This document shows positions 1-5,730 of a stretch of 7,129 nucleotides of DNA, in pieces; within the stretch, counting starts at the first letter, position 1, and each line of letters starts with the position of its first letter. The notes under the pieces were generated by a model. The model saw only the letters and a list, made by a program, of their open reading frames with translations. It was not told the DNA's origin and ran no database searches. Position numbers and translations under genes: made by a program. This stretch comes from Candidatus Aenigmatarchaeota archaeon (GTDB lineage Archaea > Aenigmatarchaeota > Aenigmatarchaeia > QMZP01), in NCBI GenBank assembly GCA_016202785.1, contig JACQOC010000034.1, forward strand, positions 1 through 7,129, written 5' to 3'.

Positions 1-1
1 G

Positions 2-253
2 ATGGTAGTCGACCCGTTAGTCGACGAGCAGGCGGTGAAGGAAGCGGCGGCAAAACGCATACCGGTCATGGCGATCTGCAACACTTTCAATTCGGCACGC
101 AATATCGACATGATCATCCCGGCCAACAACAACGGAAAAAAGAGCCTGGCGCTGATCTTCTGGCTGCTGGCGAAAGAGATACTAAAAATTAGGGGCGAAG
201 TCAAGAAGGATGAGGATTTCAAGTACACACTAAAGGACTTCGGTGACGTTTGA
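2..253 (+). CDS. rps2: 30S ribosomal protein uS2 (S2), C-terminal part
   Basis: This is the last 83 residues of archaeal ribosomal protein uS2, a small-subunit protein of the ribosome. Visible family features are the VVDPLVDEQAV stretch at the left edge (archaeal homologues have a V-DP-aD--A-EA pattern), the IPVMAICNTF strand, the IDMIIPANNNGKKS segment (IPCNNKG-K in relatives) and the helix ALIFWLLAKEIL. The M encoded at base 2 is probably internal, because the complete protein is about 200 residues and this part aligns only to the C-terminal half; the true start lies left of the window. The stop is at 251-253, with only one base before the eL19 ATG, so the two genes are almost certainly co-transcribed and translationally coupled. 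The charged tail after the last helix (KIRGEVKKDEDFKYTLKD) looks lineage-specific. Confidence 0.9.
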   Translation: MVVDPLVDEQAVKEAAAKRIPVMAICNTFNSARNIDMIIPANNNGKKSLALIFWLLAKEILKIRGEVKKDEDFKYTLKDFGDV

Positions 254-254
254 C

Positions 255-719
255 ATGCAACTGACCATGCAGAAACGGGTGGCGGCCAGGCTGCTGAAAG
301 TAGGCTTAAGCCGGGTGCGCGTCGTCCAGGACAAGCAGGTTGATGAAGCGCTGACCCGCGAGGATATTAGGCAGCTGATCGGTAAAGGCCTCATTTACGC
401 GGTGCAGAAGAAGGGCACGTCAAGGGCCGACGCCAACGTGCGCCTGCGGCAGAAAAAGAAGGGCCTGCGCAAGGGCATCGGCAGCCGCAAGGGCCGCAAA
501 GGCGCCCGCACCAAGACCAAGCGCGTATGGATCAGGCAGGTGCGCGGCATGCGCAGCCTGCTCGCCTCGCTCCGCGACGACAAGATGATAGAAAAAGCAG
601 ATTACAAGAAGATCTATTACATGGTCAAAGGCAATGCGTTCAGGAACAAGGCGCACTTGCTGTTCTACCTGAAGGAAAACGAGTACCTGGCCGAAAAGGC
701 CGCAAGGAAGGCGAAATAA
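255..719 (+). CDS. rpl19e: 50S ribosomal protein eL19 (L19e)
   Basis: A 154-residue large-subunit protein found only in archaea and eukaryotes. It begins MQLTMQKRVAARLLKVG, matching the family's M-L--QRRLAA-LL-VG start. It then has the R-DIR-LI block near residues 33-41, a very basic central stretch (about residues 65-95, rich in R, K and G, with GIGSRKGRKGAR) that contacts rRNA, the WIRQVR-MR-LL helix, and the C-terminal FRNKAHLLFYLKE block typical of eL19. Start choice: a GTG at 243 is in frame, but it lies inside GGTGA (242-246), a good match to the archaeal Shine-Dalgarno sequence, 8 bases before ATG 255. ATG 255 also gives the family-like N-terminus. The gene starts one base after the uS2 stop and its TAA abuts the uL18 ATG. 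Confidence 0.95.
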   Translation: MQLTMQKRVAARLLKVGLSRVRVVQDKQVDEALTREDIRQLIGKGLIYAVQKKGTSRADANVRLRQKKKGLRKGIGSRKGRKGARTKTKRVWIRQVRGMRSLLASLRDDKMIEKADYKKIYYMVKGNAFRNKAHLLFYLKENEYLAEKAARKAK

Positions 720-1382
720 ATGGCGCGCAAGATCGTCATGCGCCTGGCGCACCGGAGGCGAAGGGAAGGCCGCACCGACTACCGGGCCCGGCTTGCGCTG
801 CTGAAGAGCGGCCAGCCGCGGCTGGTCATCCGCAAGAGCTTGAGCAACATGTCCTGCCAGATTGTCATCCACGGCCAGAAGGGCGACACCACCGCGGTCG
901 CCGCCAGCTCCAAGGAGTTGGCCGGCTTCGGCTGGAAGTCCGGCACCGGCAACCTGCCGGCCGCCTACCTCACCGGCCTGCTGCTCGGGGCTAAGGCCAA
1001 AGCGGCTAAAATAGAAACGTGCATCGCCGACCTTGGCCTGTACACGCAAACCAATGGCAGCCGCATCTATGCTTGCCTGAAGGGCGCGGTTGATTCCGGC
1101 CTCAACATACCGCACAGCCCCGAGATCTTCCCGGCCGAGAACCGGCTGTCCGGAAAGCATATAGCCGATTATGCGGCCAAGGTGAAATCGGAAAGCCAGG
1201 ACAAGTACCAGAGCACGTTTTCAGCGTACATCAGCGCTGGCGTGGCGCCGGAGAGCTTGCCATCTGCATTTGAGTCAACCAAGTCTGCAATCCTTTCCGG
1301 TTCTGGCGCAAAGGCCGCGCCTAAGAAGGAAGCGAAGGCGGCGGACAAGGCCGAGAAGCCGAAGAAGGCCAAAAAGGGATAA
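720..1382 (+). CDS. rpl18: 50S ribosomal protein uL18 (L18, archaeal/eukaryal L5e type)
   Basis: A 220-residue 5S rRNA-binding protein of the central protuberance of the large subunit. Family landmarks are RRRREGRTDYRARL (about residues 12-25), PRLVIRKS (33-40), the ELAGFGWKSGTGNLPAAYLTG segment (about 66-86), DLGLYTQTNGSRIYACLKGA (about 103-122), IPHSPEIFP (129-137), the YAAK--SES-DKYQ-TFS-Y region, and the SLPSAFE motif before the tail. The last 25 or so residues form a low-complexity Ala/Lys extension (PKKEAKAADKAEKPKKAKKG), beyond the usual archaeal core of about 195 residues and probably disordered and RNA-binding. The ATG directly follows the eL19 stop; GGAAGG (706-711) lies 8 bases upstream as a likely ribosome binding site. 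In the usual archaeal order uS5 follows uL18, but here it does not. Confidence 0.95.
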   Translation: MARKIVMRLAHRRRREGRTDYRARLALLKSGQPRLVIRKSLSNMSCQIVIHGQKGDTTAVAASSKELAGFGWKSGTGNLPAAYLTGLLLGAKAKAAKIETCIADLGLYTQTNGSRIYACLKGAVDSGLNIPHSPEIFPAENRLSGKHIADYAAKVKSESQDKYQSTFSAYISAGVAPESLPSAFESTKSAILSGSGAKAAPKKEAKAADKAEKPKKAKKG

Positions 1383-1466
1383 GGTCCCGGTCACAGGCTG
1401 TGTCTATACCCTGCCGAGATTGTTGCCACACAAGTCGAACACACGGATTAAGGAATGCGGCTAGGC

Positions 1467-1477
1467 CACAAATTGTG
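1467..1477. promoter_or_regulatory. Short dyad upstream of the AlbA_2 regulator gene
   Basis: CACAAATTGTG is a perfect inverted repeat with 5-base arms around one central A. It sits about 20-30 bases upstream of the A/T-rich promoter of the gene starting at 1533. That gene encodes a protein with DNA-binding domains, so autoregulation through this site is possible. A dyad this short can arise by chance. Confidence 0.25.
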
Positions 1478-1495
1478 AATTATTTAATAATAAAG

Positions 1496-1511
1496 TATAT
1501 AAACTATATAA
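1496..1511 (+). promoter_or_regulatory. TATA-like promoter of the AlbA_2 regulator gene
   Basis: A very A/T-rich block (TATATAAACTATATAA) is centred about 25-35 bases before the ATG at 1533. This is the spacing expected of an archaeal TATA box for a leaderless or nearly leaderless mRNA. The whole stretch 1478-1530 is markedly richer in A/T than the ribosomal genes to the left, and no Shine-Dalgarno-like sequence precedes the ATG. The 150-base gap 1383-1532 holds no other gene that I can see. Confidence 0.6.
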
Positions 1512-1532
1512 TTAAACAATTAATCGAATGTT

Positions 1533-2897
1533 ATGGATACAGGTAAAAAAATAGAAATTCCGGAATTAACAATAGTGGCGGTGGAAGAGGCAATAAAAAC
1601 GCCCGAGAGTGAAACTTTCGACCGCACCCTAGGTGGCCAGGAAAGTATCGGCAAAAAAATCGCTGGTTTCGGAACCAAAAGCGGCGGCATTCTGCTGGTT
1701 GGCCAGGAGGACATCAGCAAAGGGGGCGAAATTGTCGGCATTGTTGAAGAGAAGTTCCATATGGAATTTGGCAACGCCATCGCAGGAGTGAAGCCGACGC
1801 CACTAACCCAGGTGCGGATAGTCCAAACGGCAGACGGCAGAAGGCTTGCCCTGATTCGCGTCCAGCATGTTGGAAACTTGCGACCATGCACCTACAACGG
1901 CGCCTATTATGAAAGGAAAGGCAGCACTACCCAGCGCCTGACTCCGGAAGAAGTAAAAAGATACCATTTACTATACGGATCCTCTAATGTCGAAGACATT
2001 CCAACCCACGCAAAGCGGGGCGATGTTGACGAGTCTGAGCTAGACATCTATTCATCTTTGCTGAAAAAAAGCAGGGAGAATATTGCCGAAACTGTGGCCG
2101 CGCCAAAAGGTTATCTTTCGGTAAGGGGTGTTGTAATACTAGCAAAAAGTCCGGTCGACCACCTAGAGGGCGCCTTTGTCGAAATACAAAAATATGACAG
2201 TTTAATCGGCTCTGCTCCCAGCCCCATTGGCCCGGCTTTGAAAATTTCCAAACCGGCCAGGCAGATGATATTTGAAGTAGCTTCGGCCATTGAACAAAAC
2301 CTGCCGGTGGCGCGGAAATATGAGGGGCCGCGGATGGTGCAGACACCGGAAATACCAAACAGCATAATACGTGAGGCCGTGACAAACGCCGTCGCTCACC
2401 GCAACTACCGCAGCCATGAGCACATTCGGGTCAGAATTTACGCCGACGGCTTCGATATCAGCAATCCGGCAGTCATAAACGACAAGATGTGGCAGGATAT
2501 ACTTGCGAGCCAAACCACCTACCATCCTAACGAAGGCATCTATACGTTCCTTAACCCGGCTTTGCTGTTTGAAGGCCGCGGTGAAGGCATTTGGAAAATC
2601 AAGGAAGAGCTATCCAAGCTCGGGAAAATGGCACCGGAATTCAAGGTGGTGGGCGACGGCCCTTCAACCTTTTATGCACGCATAAGCCTGAGTCCGGCCA
2701 AGAAGAAGGACGTGAAACGGAAAAAGTTGGACGAACTCGTCGCCTCCAGAAAGGAGCTGACAACCTCTGATGTGATGGTAAAATGTAGTGTGTCGCGGGT
2801 AACGGCCATAACACTGCTTAATGAACTGGTAAAGCAGGGCATTCTAGTGCACCAAGGGACCACCAGGACCAGCAAATATTTGGTAAAGGCTACATAG
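1533..2897 (+). CDS. AlbA_2 (Schlafen-like) / HATPase_c_4 transcriptional regulator, RecG-related
   Basis: A 454-residue protein of the COG2865 type, called predicted transcriptional regulators and often loosely named RecG-like, although no helicase motifs are present. Residues about 20-135 resemble the AlbA_2/Schlafen fold: an ESETF motif, GFGTKSGGILLVGQED (45-60) and YERKGSTTQRLTPEE (126-140). Residues about 240-390 resemble HATPase_c_4: EAVTNAVAHRNY (281-292) is the N-box, DGFDISNPA (305-313) follows, and GRGEGIWKIKEEL (348-360) is a glycine-rich nucleotide-binding box. Residues about 395-454 look like a winged helix (LTTSDVMVKCSVSRVTAITL, then a wing). It has its own TATA-like promoter and is separated from both neighbours. 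Codons are visibly more A/T-rich than in flanking genes, consistent with acquisition by transfer. Targets are unknown; relatives occur in stress, defence and mobile-element contexts, but nothing here decides between these. Confidence 0.85.
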   Translation: MDTGKKIEIPELTIVAVEEAIKTPESETFDRTLGGQESIGKKIAGFGTKSGGILLVGQEDISKGGEIVGIVEEKFHMEFGNAIAGVKPTPLTQVRIVQTADGRRLALIRVQHVGNLRPCTYNGAYYERKGSTTQRLTPEEVKRYHLLYGSSNVEDIPTHAKRGDVDESELDIYSSLLKKSRENIAETVAAPKGYLSVRGVVILAKSPVDHLEGAFVEIQKYDSLIGSAPSPIGPALKISKPARQMIFEVASAIEQNLPVARKYEGPRMVQTPEIPNSIIREAVTNAVAHRNYRSHEHIRVRIYADGFDISNPAVINDKMWQDILASQTTYHPNEGIYTFLNPALLFEGRGEGIWKIKEELSKLGKMAPEFKVVGDGPSTFYARISLSPAKKKDVKRKKLDELVASRKELTTSDVMVKCSVSRVTAITLLNELVKQGILVHQGTTRTSKYLVKAT

Positions 2898-2924
2898 AAA
2901 CAGTATGCGATGATGGCAAACCCA

Positions 2925-2929
2925 TTTTT
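2925..2929 (+). terminator. T-run, candidate terminator of the AlbA_2 regulator gene
   Basis: TTTTT lies 28 bases after the stop codon at 2897 in a gene-free gap. Archaeal RNA polymerase commonly terminates at short U-tracts. A 7-bp inverted repeat (GATGATG 2909-2915 with CATCATC 2941-2947) brackets the run. The rest of the gap, 2930-3035, shows a CG-alternating palindrome (2981-2992) and no gene. Confidence 0.35.
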
Positions 2930-3035
2930 AGCCTTGAACACATCATCAAATTAAGCCGGCGTGCCATAGGTCGCACAGCCCCGCGCGCGCGGCCCGCATG
3001 CAACTTTCATTGCAGCATCTACACTGTCAAAAATG

Positions 3036-3048
3036 TTTACTATAAAAT
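3036..3048 (+). promoter_or_regulatory. TATA-like promoter of the S8 protease gene
   Basis: TTTACTATAAAAT lies in an otherwise G/C-rich region, centred roughly 22-25 bases upstream of ATG 3064. The spacing fits an archaeal TATA box giving an mRNA that begins at or very near the start codon. No convincing Shine-Dalgarno sequence is present between the box and the ATG. Confidence 0.55.
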
Positions 3049-3063
3049 AAGCCAATGTGATAT

Positions 3064-4857
3064 ATGGCACAAAGCTGGCTGCTGTTTGCCGCTGCGTTGG
3101 CCTTTGCCGTCGGTTTTATTCTGGGATCAAACAGTTTCGGCGCCGAGATTTCCGGGGCCGCGGTCAAGGGCGGCACGCTTGCCAGCGGCGCAGCCAAGGG
3201 CGATACCATACGGCTTATTGTGCCTGCCAGTTCCCCGGCCGACAAGGCGAAATTGGTTGGCAAAGGGTGCGCCATCGTCAGGGATCTTGCCATCGGCGGG
3301 CAAAATTCAAGCGTGGTCGCAATCTGCCCGAAGACCGTCGCCGGCAGCATTCCCAATGCGACCGAGGACCGCAAGCTGTCGTTCACGGTTTCCAAGGCTT
3401 TCCCTAAGGGCTCGCTACCGCAGGGCGCCAAACCGCAAAGCCTGGAGGCCAACAATTTTGTTGGCGTCAGCAAGTTTTGGGATGCAGGCATCACTGGGGC
3501 GGGCAGCATAGTCGCCATACTGGACACCGGTATCGACTATAACCATCCGTCGCTCAAGGACAGCATAATTGCCAGCGCCAGTTTCGTGGATTACACAACC
3601 GACCCCATGGACGATGTCGGCCATGGCACCCACGTTGCGGGAATTATTGCCAGCAAGGGCAACCCGAAAATAGCCAGATGCTACCGTTTTGAGTGCGGCG
3701 AATTGTACTGCTACTATGCTGAGGTTCCATGTTCGGAAGATCATGACTTCAGTTTCGGAATGCCGGCAAACGAATCCATCGGCATCGCTCCCGATGCCAA
3801 GATCATGATGGCCAAAGTCTGTCATCCGTGGGGCTGCTTTGAAAGCGACATCATATCCGGCTTCGAATGGGCGGCCAAAGGCGTTAACATCACCAAGCAG
3901 GTTGACTGCAGTGCGAAATGCGGCGCCAACAAGAAATGCTGCGCAGCCGCCGCAGGCTGCGCGCTGCAGAACATGTCAGTCCTGGCCGGCAGCAGCGTGG
4001 CTTGCAGCTACGCAAACAAGGTGCCGAACCCCGGCAGCCTGAAAGCTGGCCAAGCGCTCTGCCCCGCCAAAGACGGCAATAGGACGCAAGGCAGTTCGGT
4101 GCGGTGCCTATTGAAGGATGAAAACGGCAACATCTTGCTGGACAAGAACGGCTGCAGGTATGGACAGGTCTATTGCCCGCCGGACGCAGCTTCCTGCACC
4201 TATGAGTTCAGCTATGCTAGCGTGGTGGCGCAGAAATGCACTGGCATGACTGAACAAACCACCACGGTCAAGCCCGACGTCATCAGCGTGAGCCTGGGCG
4301 GCAGCCCGACCTACCTGTTCAACAGCTGCGACAGCAGTTATCCGCTGGTTAAGGAAATGCAGAGCGTCGTGCAGCGCAAGAACATCCCGGTCGTGGTCGC
4401 GGCCGGCAACAACGGCTATGGGGTTTCCATACCGGCCTGCTCCAGGTGGGCAGTAGCGGTAGGCGCCACCGGCGACTATTACTTTGACGAAGGCGGCTTC
4501 GGCTTCGACTACAACCATATCGCCTACTACTCCGGGCGCGGCTATGCCATGTACGACCACGGCGTGCTGGCTCCCGGATCGTTCATCCTCTCGACCGTGC
4601 CCAAGAGTGATTGCTGGCTGTGCAACCCGTCAGGGTTCGAATACCTGTCCGGCACTTCCATGGCCACGCCGATGGTGGCTGGATTCATGGCCTTGCTGAA
4701 GCAGAAGGATCCGAAGCTGGCCGGCGCTTCGCTCAGCAGCAAGCTGTTTGCCAGCGTAACGCCAGCCTACATAAAGGGCGGTTATTTGTTTCCGGAGACT
4801 GGCTTCCGCCGCTACGAATATGGCAAAGGGCAAATAACGGCGCAGACCATAGGCTAG
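3064..4857 (+). CDS. Secreted subtilisin-like serine protease (peptidase family S8) with cysteine-rich insertion
   Basis: A 597-residue exported protease precursor. Residues 1-27 form a hydrophobic signal or anchor (LLFAAALAFAVGFIL). Residues about 45-115 probably form an I9-type propeptide. The S8 domain runs from about 128 to the end, with D154 in AILDTGID, H187 in GHGTHVAG, oxyanion N449 in AAGNNG and nucleophile S532 in SGTSMATP, so the catalytic set is complete. The end (YEYGKGQITA) matches the normal C-terminal edge of the domain, so there is no C-terminal accessory domain. Oddities: an insertion at about 275-403, between the AAKGVNI helix and the DVISVSLGG strand, carries 12 cysteines; a shorter insertion at 205-224 carries four; the whole protein has 24. 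Disulfide stabilisation or metal binding outside the cell is inferred. Its natural substrate is unknown. It is followed by the tRNA-Ser gene and has its own promoter. Confidence 0.93.
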   Translation: MAQSWLLFAAALAFAVGFILGSNSFGAEISGAAVKGGTLASGAAKGDTIRLIVPASSPADKAKLVGKGCAIVRDLAIGGQNSSVVAICPKTVAGSIPNATEDRKLSFTVSKAFPKGSLPQGAKPQSLEANNFVGVSKFWDAGITGAGSIVAILDTGIDYNHPSLKDSIIASASFVDYTTDPMDDVGHGTHVAGIIASKGNPKIARCYRFECGELYCYYAEVPCSEDHDFSFGMPANESIGIAPDAKIMMAKVCHPWGCFESDIISGFEWAAKGVNITKQVDCSAKCGANKKCCAAAAGCALQNMSVLAGSSVACSYANKVPNPGSLKAGQALCPAKDGNRTQGSSVRCLLKDENGNILLDKNGCRYGQVYCPPDAASCTYEFSYASVVAQKCTGMTEQTTTVKPDVISVSLGGSPTYLFNSCDSSYPLVKEMQSVVQRKNIPVVVAAGNNGYGVSIPACSRWAVAVGATGDYYFDEGGFGFDYNHIAYYSGRGYAMYDHGVLAPGSFILSTVPKSDCWLCNPSGFEYLSGTSMATPMVAGFMALLKQKDPKLAGASLSSKLFASVTPAYIKGGYLFPETGFRRYEYGKGQITAQTIG

Positions 4858-4883
4858 CCCAAAAAATTGCCGCAGATGCGCCA

Positions 4884-4890
4884 TTTTTAA
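4884..4890 (+). promoter_or_regulatory. TATA-like box of tRNA-Ser, possibly also the S8 gene terminator
   Basis: TTTTTAA is centred about 28 bases upstream of the first base of the tRNA (4915), where an archaeal TATA box for a tRNA would lie. The same T-run, 27 bases after the protease stop, could also end that transcript; AAAAAT at 4861-4868 and ATTTTT at 4883-4888 are complementary. Confidence 0.4.
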
Positions 4891-4953
4891 CCACCAACCT
4901 TTCTATTTATGTATGCCGGCGTGCCAGAGCCAGGCTAATGGGGCGGTCTCGAA

Positions 4954-4992
4954 CAACCTTTCTTAAAAAGAAAGCTTGACCAAAGAAGGGAC
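4954..4992 (+). other. Anticodon-loop intron of tRNA-Ser (39 nt, position 37/38)
   Basis: The intron follows A37, the standard archaeal site. Near the junctions CTC (4948-4950) can pair with GGG (4988-4990, one G-U), with three-base bulges A36 A37 C4954 and A4991 C4992 A38 that would each be cut after the second base. The fourth central pair is a mismatch, so the bulge-helix-bulge is relaxed. Inside, CTTTCTT (4958-4964) and AAGAAAG (4968-4974) form a 7-bp hairpin with an AAA loop. Confidence 0.82.
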
Positions 4993-5024
4993 AACCGCTG
5001 TCCGCAAGGACTTGCAGGTTCAAA

Positions 5025-5057
5025 TGGCGGGAAGGCCATGCCTTTCCGCGGTGGAAA
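5025..5057 (+). other. T-loop intron of tRNA-Ser (33 nt, position 59/60)
   Basis: Removing these 33 bases restores TTCAAAT between GCAGG and CCTGC. AAAT occurs at both junctions (5022-5025 and 5055-5058), so boundaries slide by up to four bases. The stated ones follow from the bulge-helix-bulge: central helix TTCA (5019-5022) with TGGA (5052-5055, one G-U), and bulges AAT on both strands cut between A and T. The intron core folds as GCGG/CCGC (5027-5030 with 5046-5049), a bulged G, and AAGG/CTTT (5032-5035 with 5042-5045, one G-U). Confidence 0.85.
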
Positions 5058-5077
5058 TCCTGCCGCCGGCGTTAAAC

Positions 5078-5082
5078 TTTTT
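5078..5082 (+). terminator. T-run after tRNA-Ser
   Basis: TTTTT begins seven bases after the discriminator base of the tRNA. A short U-tract is the usual archaeal termination signal after a tRNA gene. Confidence 0.5.
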
Positions 5083-5089
5083 GTTAGTG

Positions 5090-5221
5090 TCCGAAATATC
5101 GAGTCTAGGGCATCAAACAAATGCCCAACCCATGCCGTCGGCGCCCGCATTTAGCGTCAGCACCACACCGTTTCTGTGCTCTCTTTTTTCCAGAAAACTG
5201 GATAGAAGAGAATGTTTCGGA
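5090..5221. other. Gene-free stretch with nested inverted repeats (possible structured RNA)
   Basis: No convincing protein gene lies between the tRNA and the stop of the membrane protein gene at 5250. The stretch holds four complementary pairs that nest: TCCGAAATAT (5090-5099) with ATGTTTCGGA (5212-5221, one G-U) encloses GGGCAT/ATGCCC (5108-5113 with 5121-5126), AGCAC/GTGCT (5159-5163 with 5176-5180) and a long stem at 5180-5193 with 5198-5211 around an AAAA loop (one mismatch, one G-U). The last stem could also be a terminator for the minus-strand gene, although no T-run follows it on either strand. No known RNA family is recognised. Confidence 0.35.
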
Positions 5222-5249
5222 GTGTATGCGGCTGCTGGGCATGGATACC

Positions 5250-5705
5250 CTATTTTGCCGCCAGCACGATGCCGTATGCCATTATGGCCAACGCCGCAAG
5301 CCGGACGATATCCAGATAGGGCTCGATGAACGCGGCGCTGCCGATGCCAGCGGCTGCCGGCACCCCGAGCCAGGCCAGGATGAAGAACGTGCAGAACGGG
5401 CAGGTCGCTCCCCACATGCCGATAAGCCCGCCAACCCCACCGGCGGCCGCGCAGACCTTGGGCGCGTCCTGCCGCTGCCGCCACACCGCCAGGAAGGTGC
5501 CGGCAAAGGTGGCAAACAGGAACGCAAACAGCCAGTCGGTAGCGGTGACCGGATTGTTCGGTGCCCGCACCGGCCACAGGGAAGGGGTAAGGAAAAAGTA
5601 TTGGACCGCAAACATGAGCAGGAAGCCCAGGGCGAACCACTGCGGCCGCGACGCTATCGAACCCACTATTTTCTGCAATGAATTGTTCTTGACCATCACA
5701 ATCAC
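5250..5705 (-). CDS. Four-helix membrane protein with CPFC motif, unknown family
   Basis: A 151-residue integral membrane protein that I do not recognise. Hydrophobic segments lie at about residues 23-42, 58-75, 90-118 and 130-150. The third carries GATCPFCTFFILAWLGVPAAAG, with C102-P-F-C105, the residue pattern of a thioredoxin-like active site but placed in a membrane helix. Small 3-4-helix proteins with CPxC in a membrane segment occur among metal or thiol carriers (mercuric transporters are one example), so redox exchange or metal handling is plausible but unproven. The exported DsbA-like protein starting at 6642 also has CPFC, which makes a partnership worth considering. ATG 5705 is taken as the start; ATG 5696 is three codons downstream in frame. 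It is divergent from the CARF-like gene and shares its 100-base upstream gap. Confidence 0.8.
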   Translation of the reverse strand: MIVMVKNNSLQKIVGSIASRPQWFALGFLLMFAVQYFFLTPSLWPVRAPNNPVTATDWLFAFLFATFAGTFLAVWRQRQDAPKVCAAAGGVGGLIGMWGATCPFCTFFILAWLGVPAAAGIGSAAFIEPYLDIVRLAALAIMAYGIVLAAK

Positions 5706-5730
5706 GGATAACTGCCATTGCCATCCAGCC

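Larger units (their letters stand above)
4915..5071 (+). tRNA. tRNA-Ser(CGA) with two introns (37/38 and 59/60)
   Basis: All arms of a class II tRNA are present once two introns are removed. Acceptor stem: GCCGGCG (4915-4921) with CGCCGGC (5064-5070), discriminator G5071 as in serine tRNAs, no encoded CCA. T8-G9. D arm: CCA (4924-4926) with TGG (4939-4941), loop with A14, G15 and G18G19 (4933-4934). Anticodon stem: GCGGT (4943-4947) with ACCGC (4994-4998); loop CTCGAA plus A4993, giving U33 and anticodon CGA (4950-4952). Variable arm: GTCC-GCAA-GGAC (5000-5011). T arm: GCAGG (5014-5018) with CCTGC (5059-5063), loop TTCAAAT after splicing. Exons 4915-4953, 4993-5024 and 5058-5071 add up to 85 nt, a normal size for tRNA-Ser. 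The long variable arm, anticodon and discriminator agree on serine. Confidence 0.93.

Noticed and set aside
420..1160. Long open frame on the minus strand across eL19 and uL18
   Set aside because: It overlaps two certain ribosomal protein genes and gives an Ala/Gly/Arg-rich translation without family features, as expected opposite G/C-rich coding sequence.
2981..2992. CCGCGCGCGCGG palindrome, possible Z-DNA or regulatory site
   Set aside because: It is a short alternating CG run in a G/C-rich gap about 70 bases before the protease start, with no partner copy; composition alone can explain it.
2955..3030. A second tRNA gene starting with GCCGGCGTGCCA
   Set aside because: No matching 3' acceptor strand, D arm or T arm follows in the next few hundred bases; only the first 12 bases resemble the real tRNA.
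5113..5724. Alternative 203-residue minus-strand frame and a 186-residue plus-strand frame over the membrane protein gene
   Set aside because: Their translations are rich in Arg, Pro and His without coherent membrane segments; the 151-residue frame has clean hydrophobic helices and a well-placed promoter.
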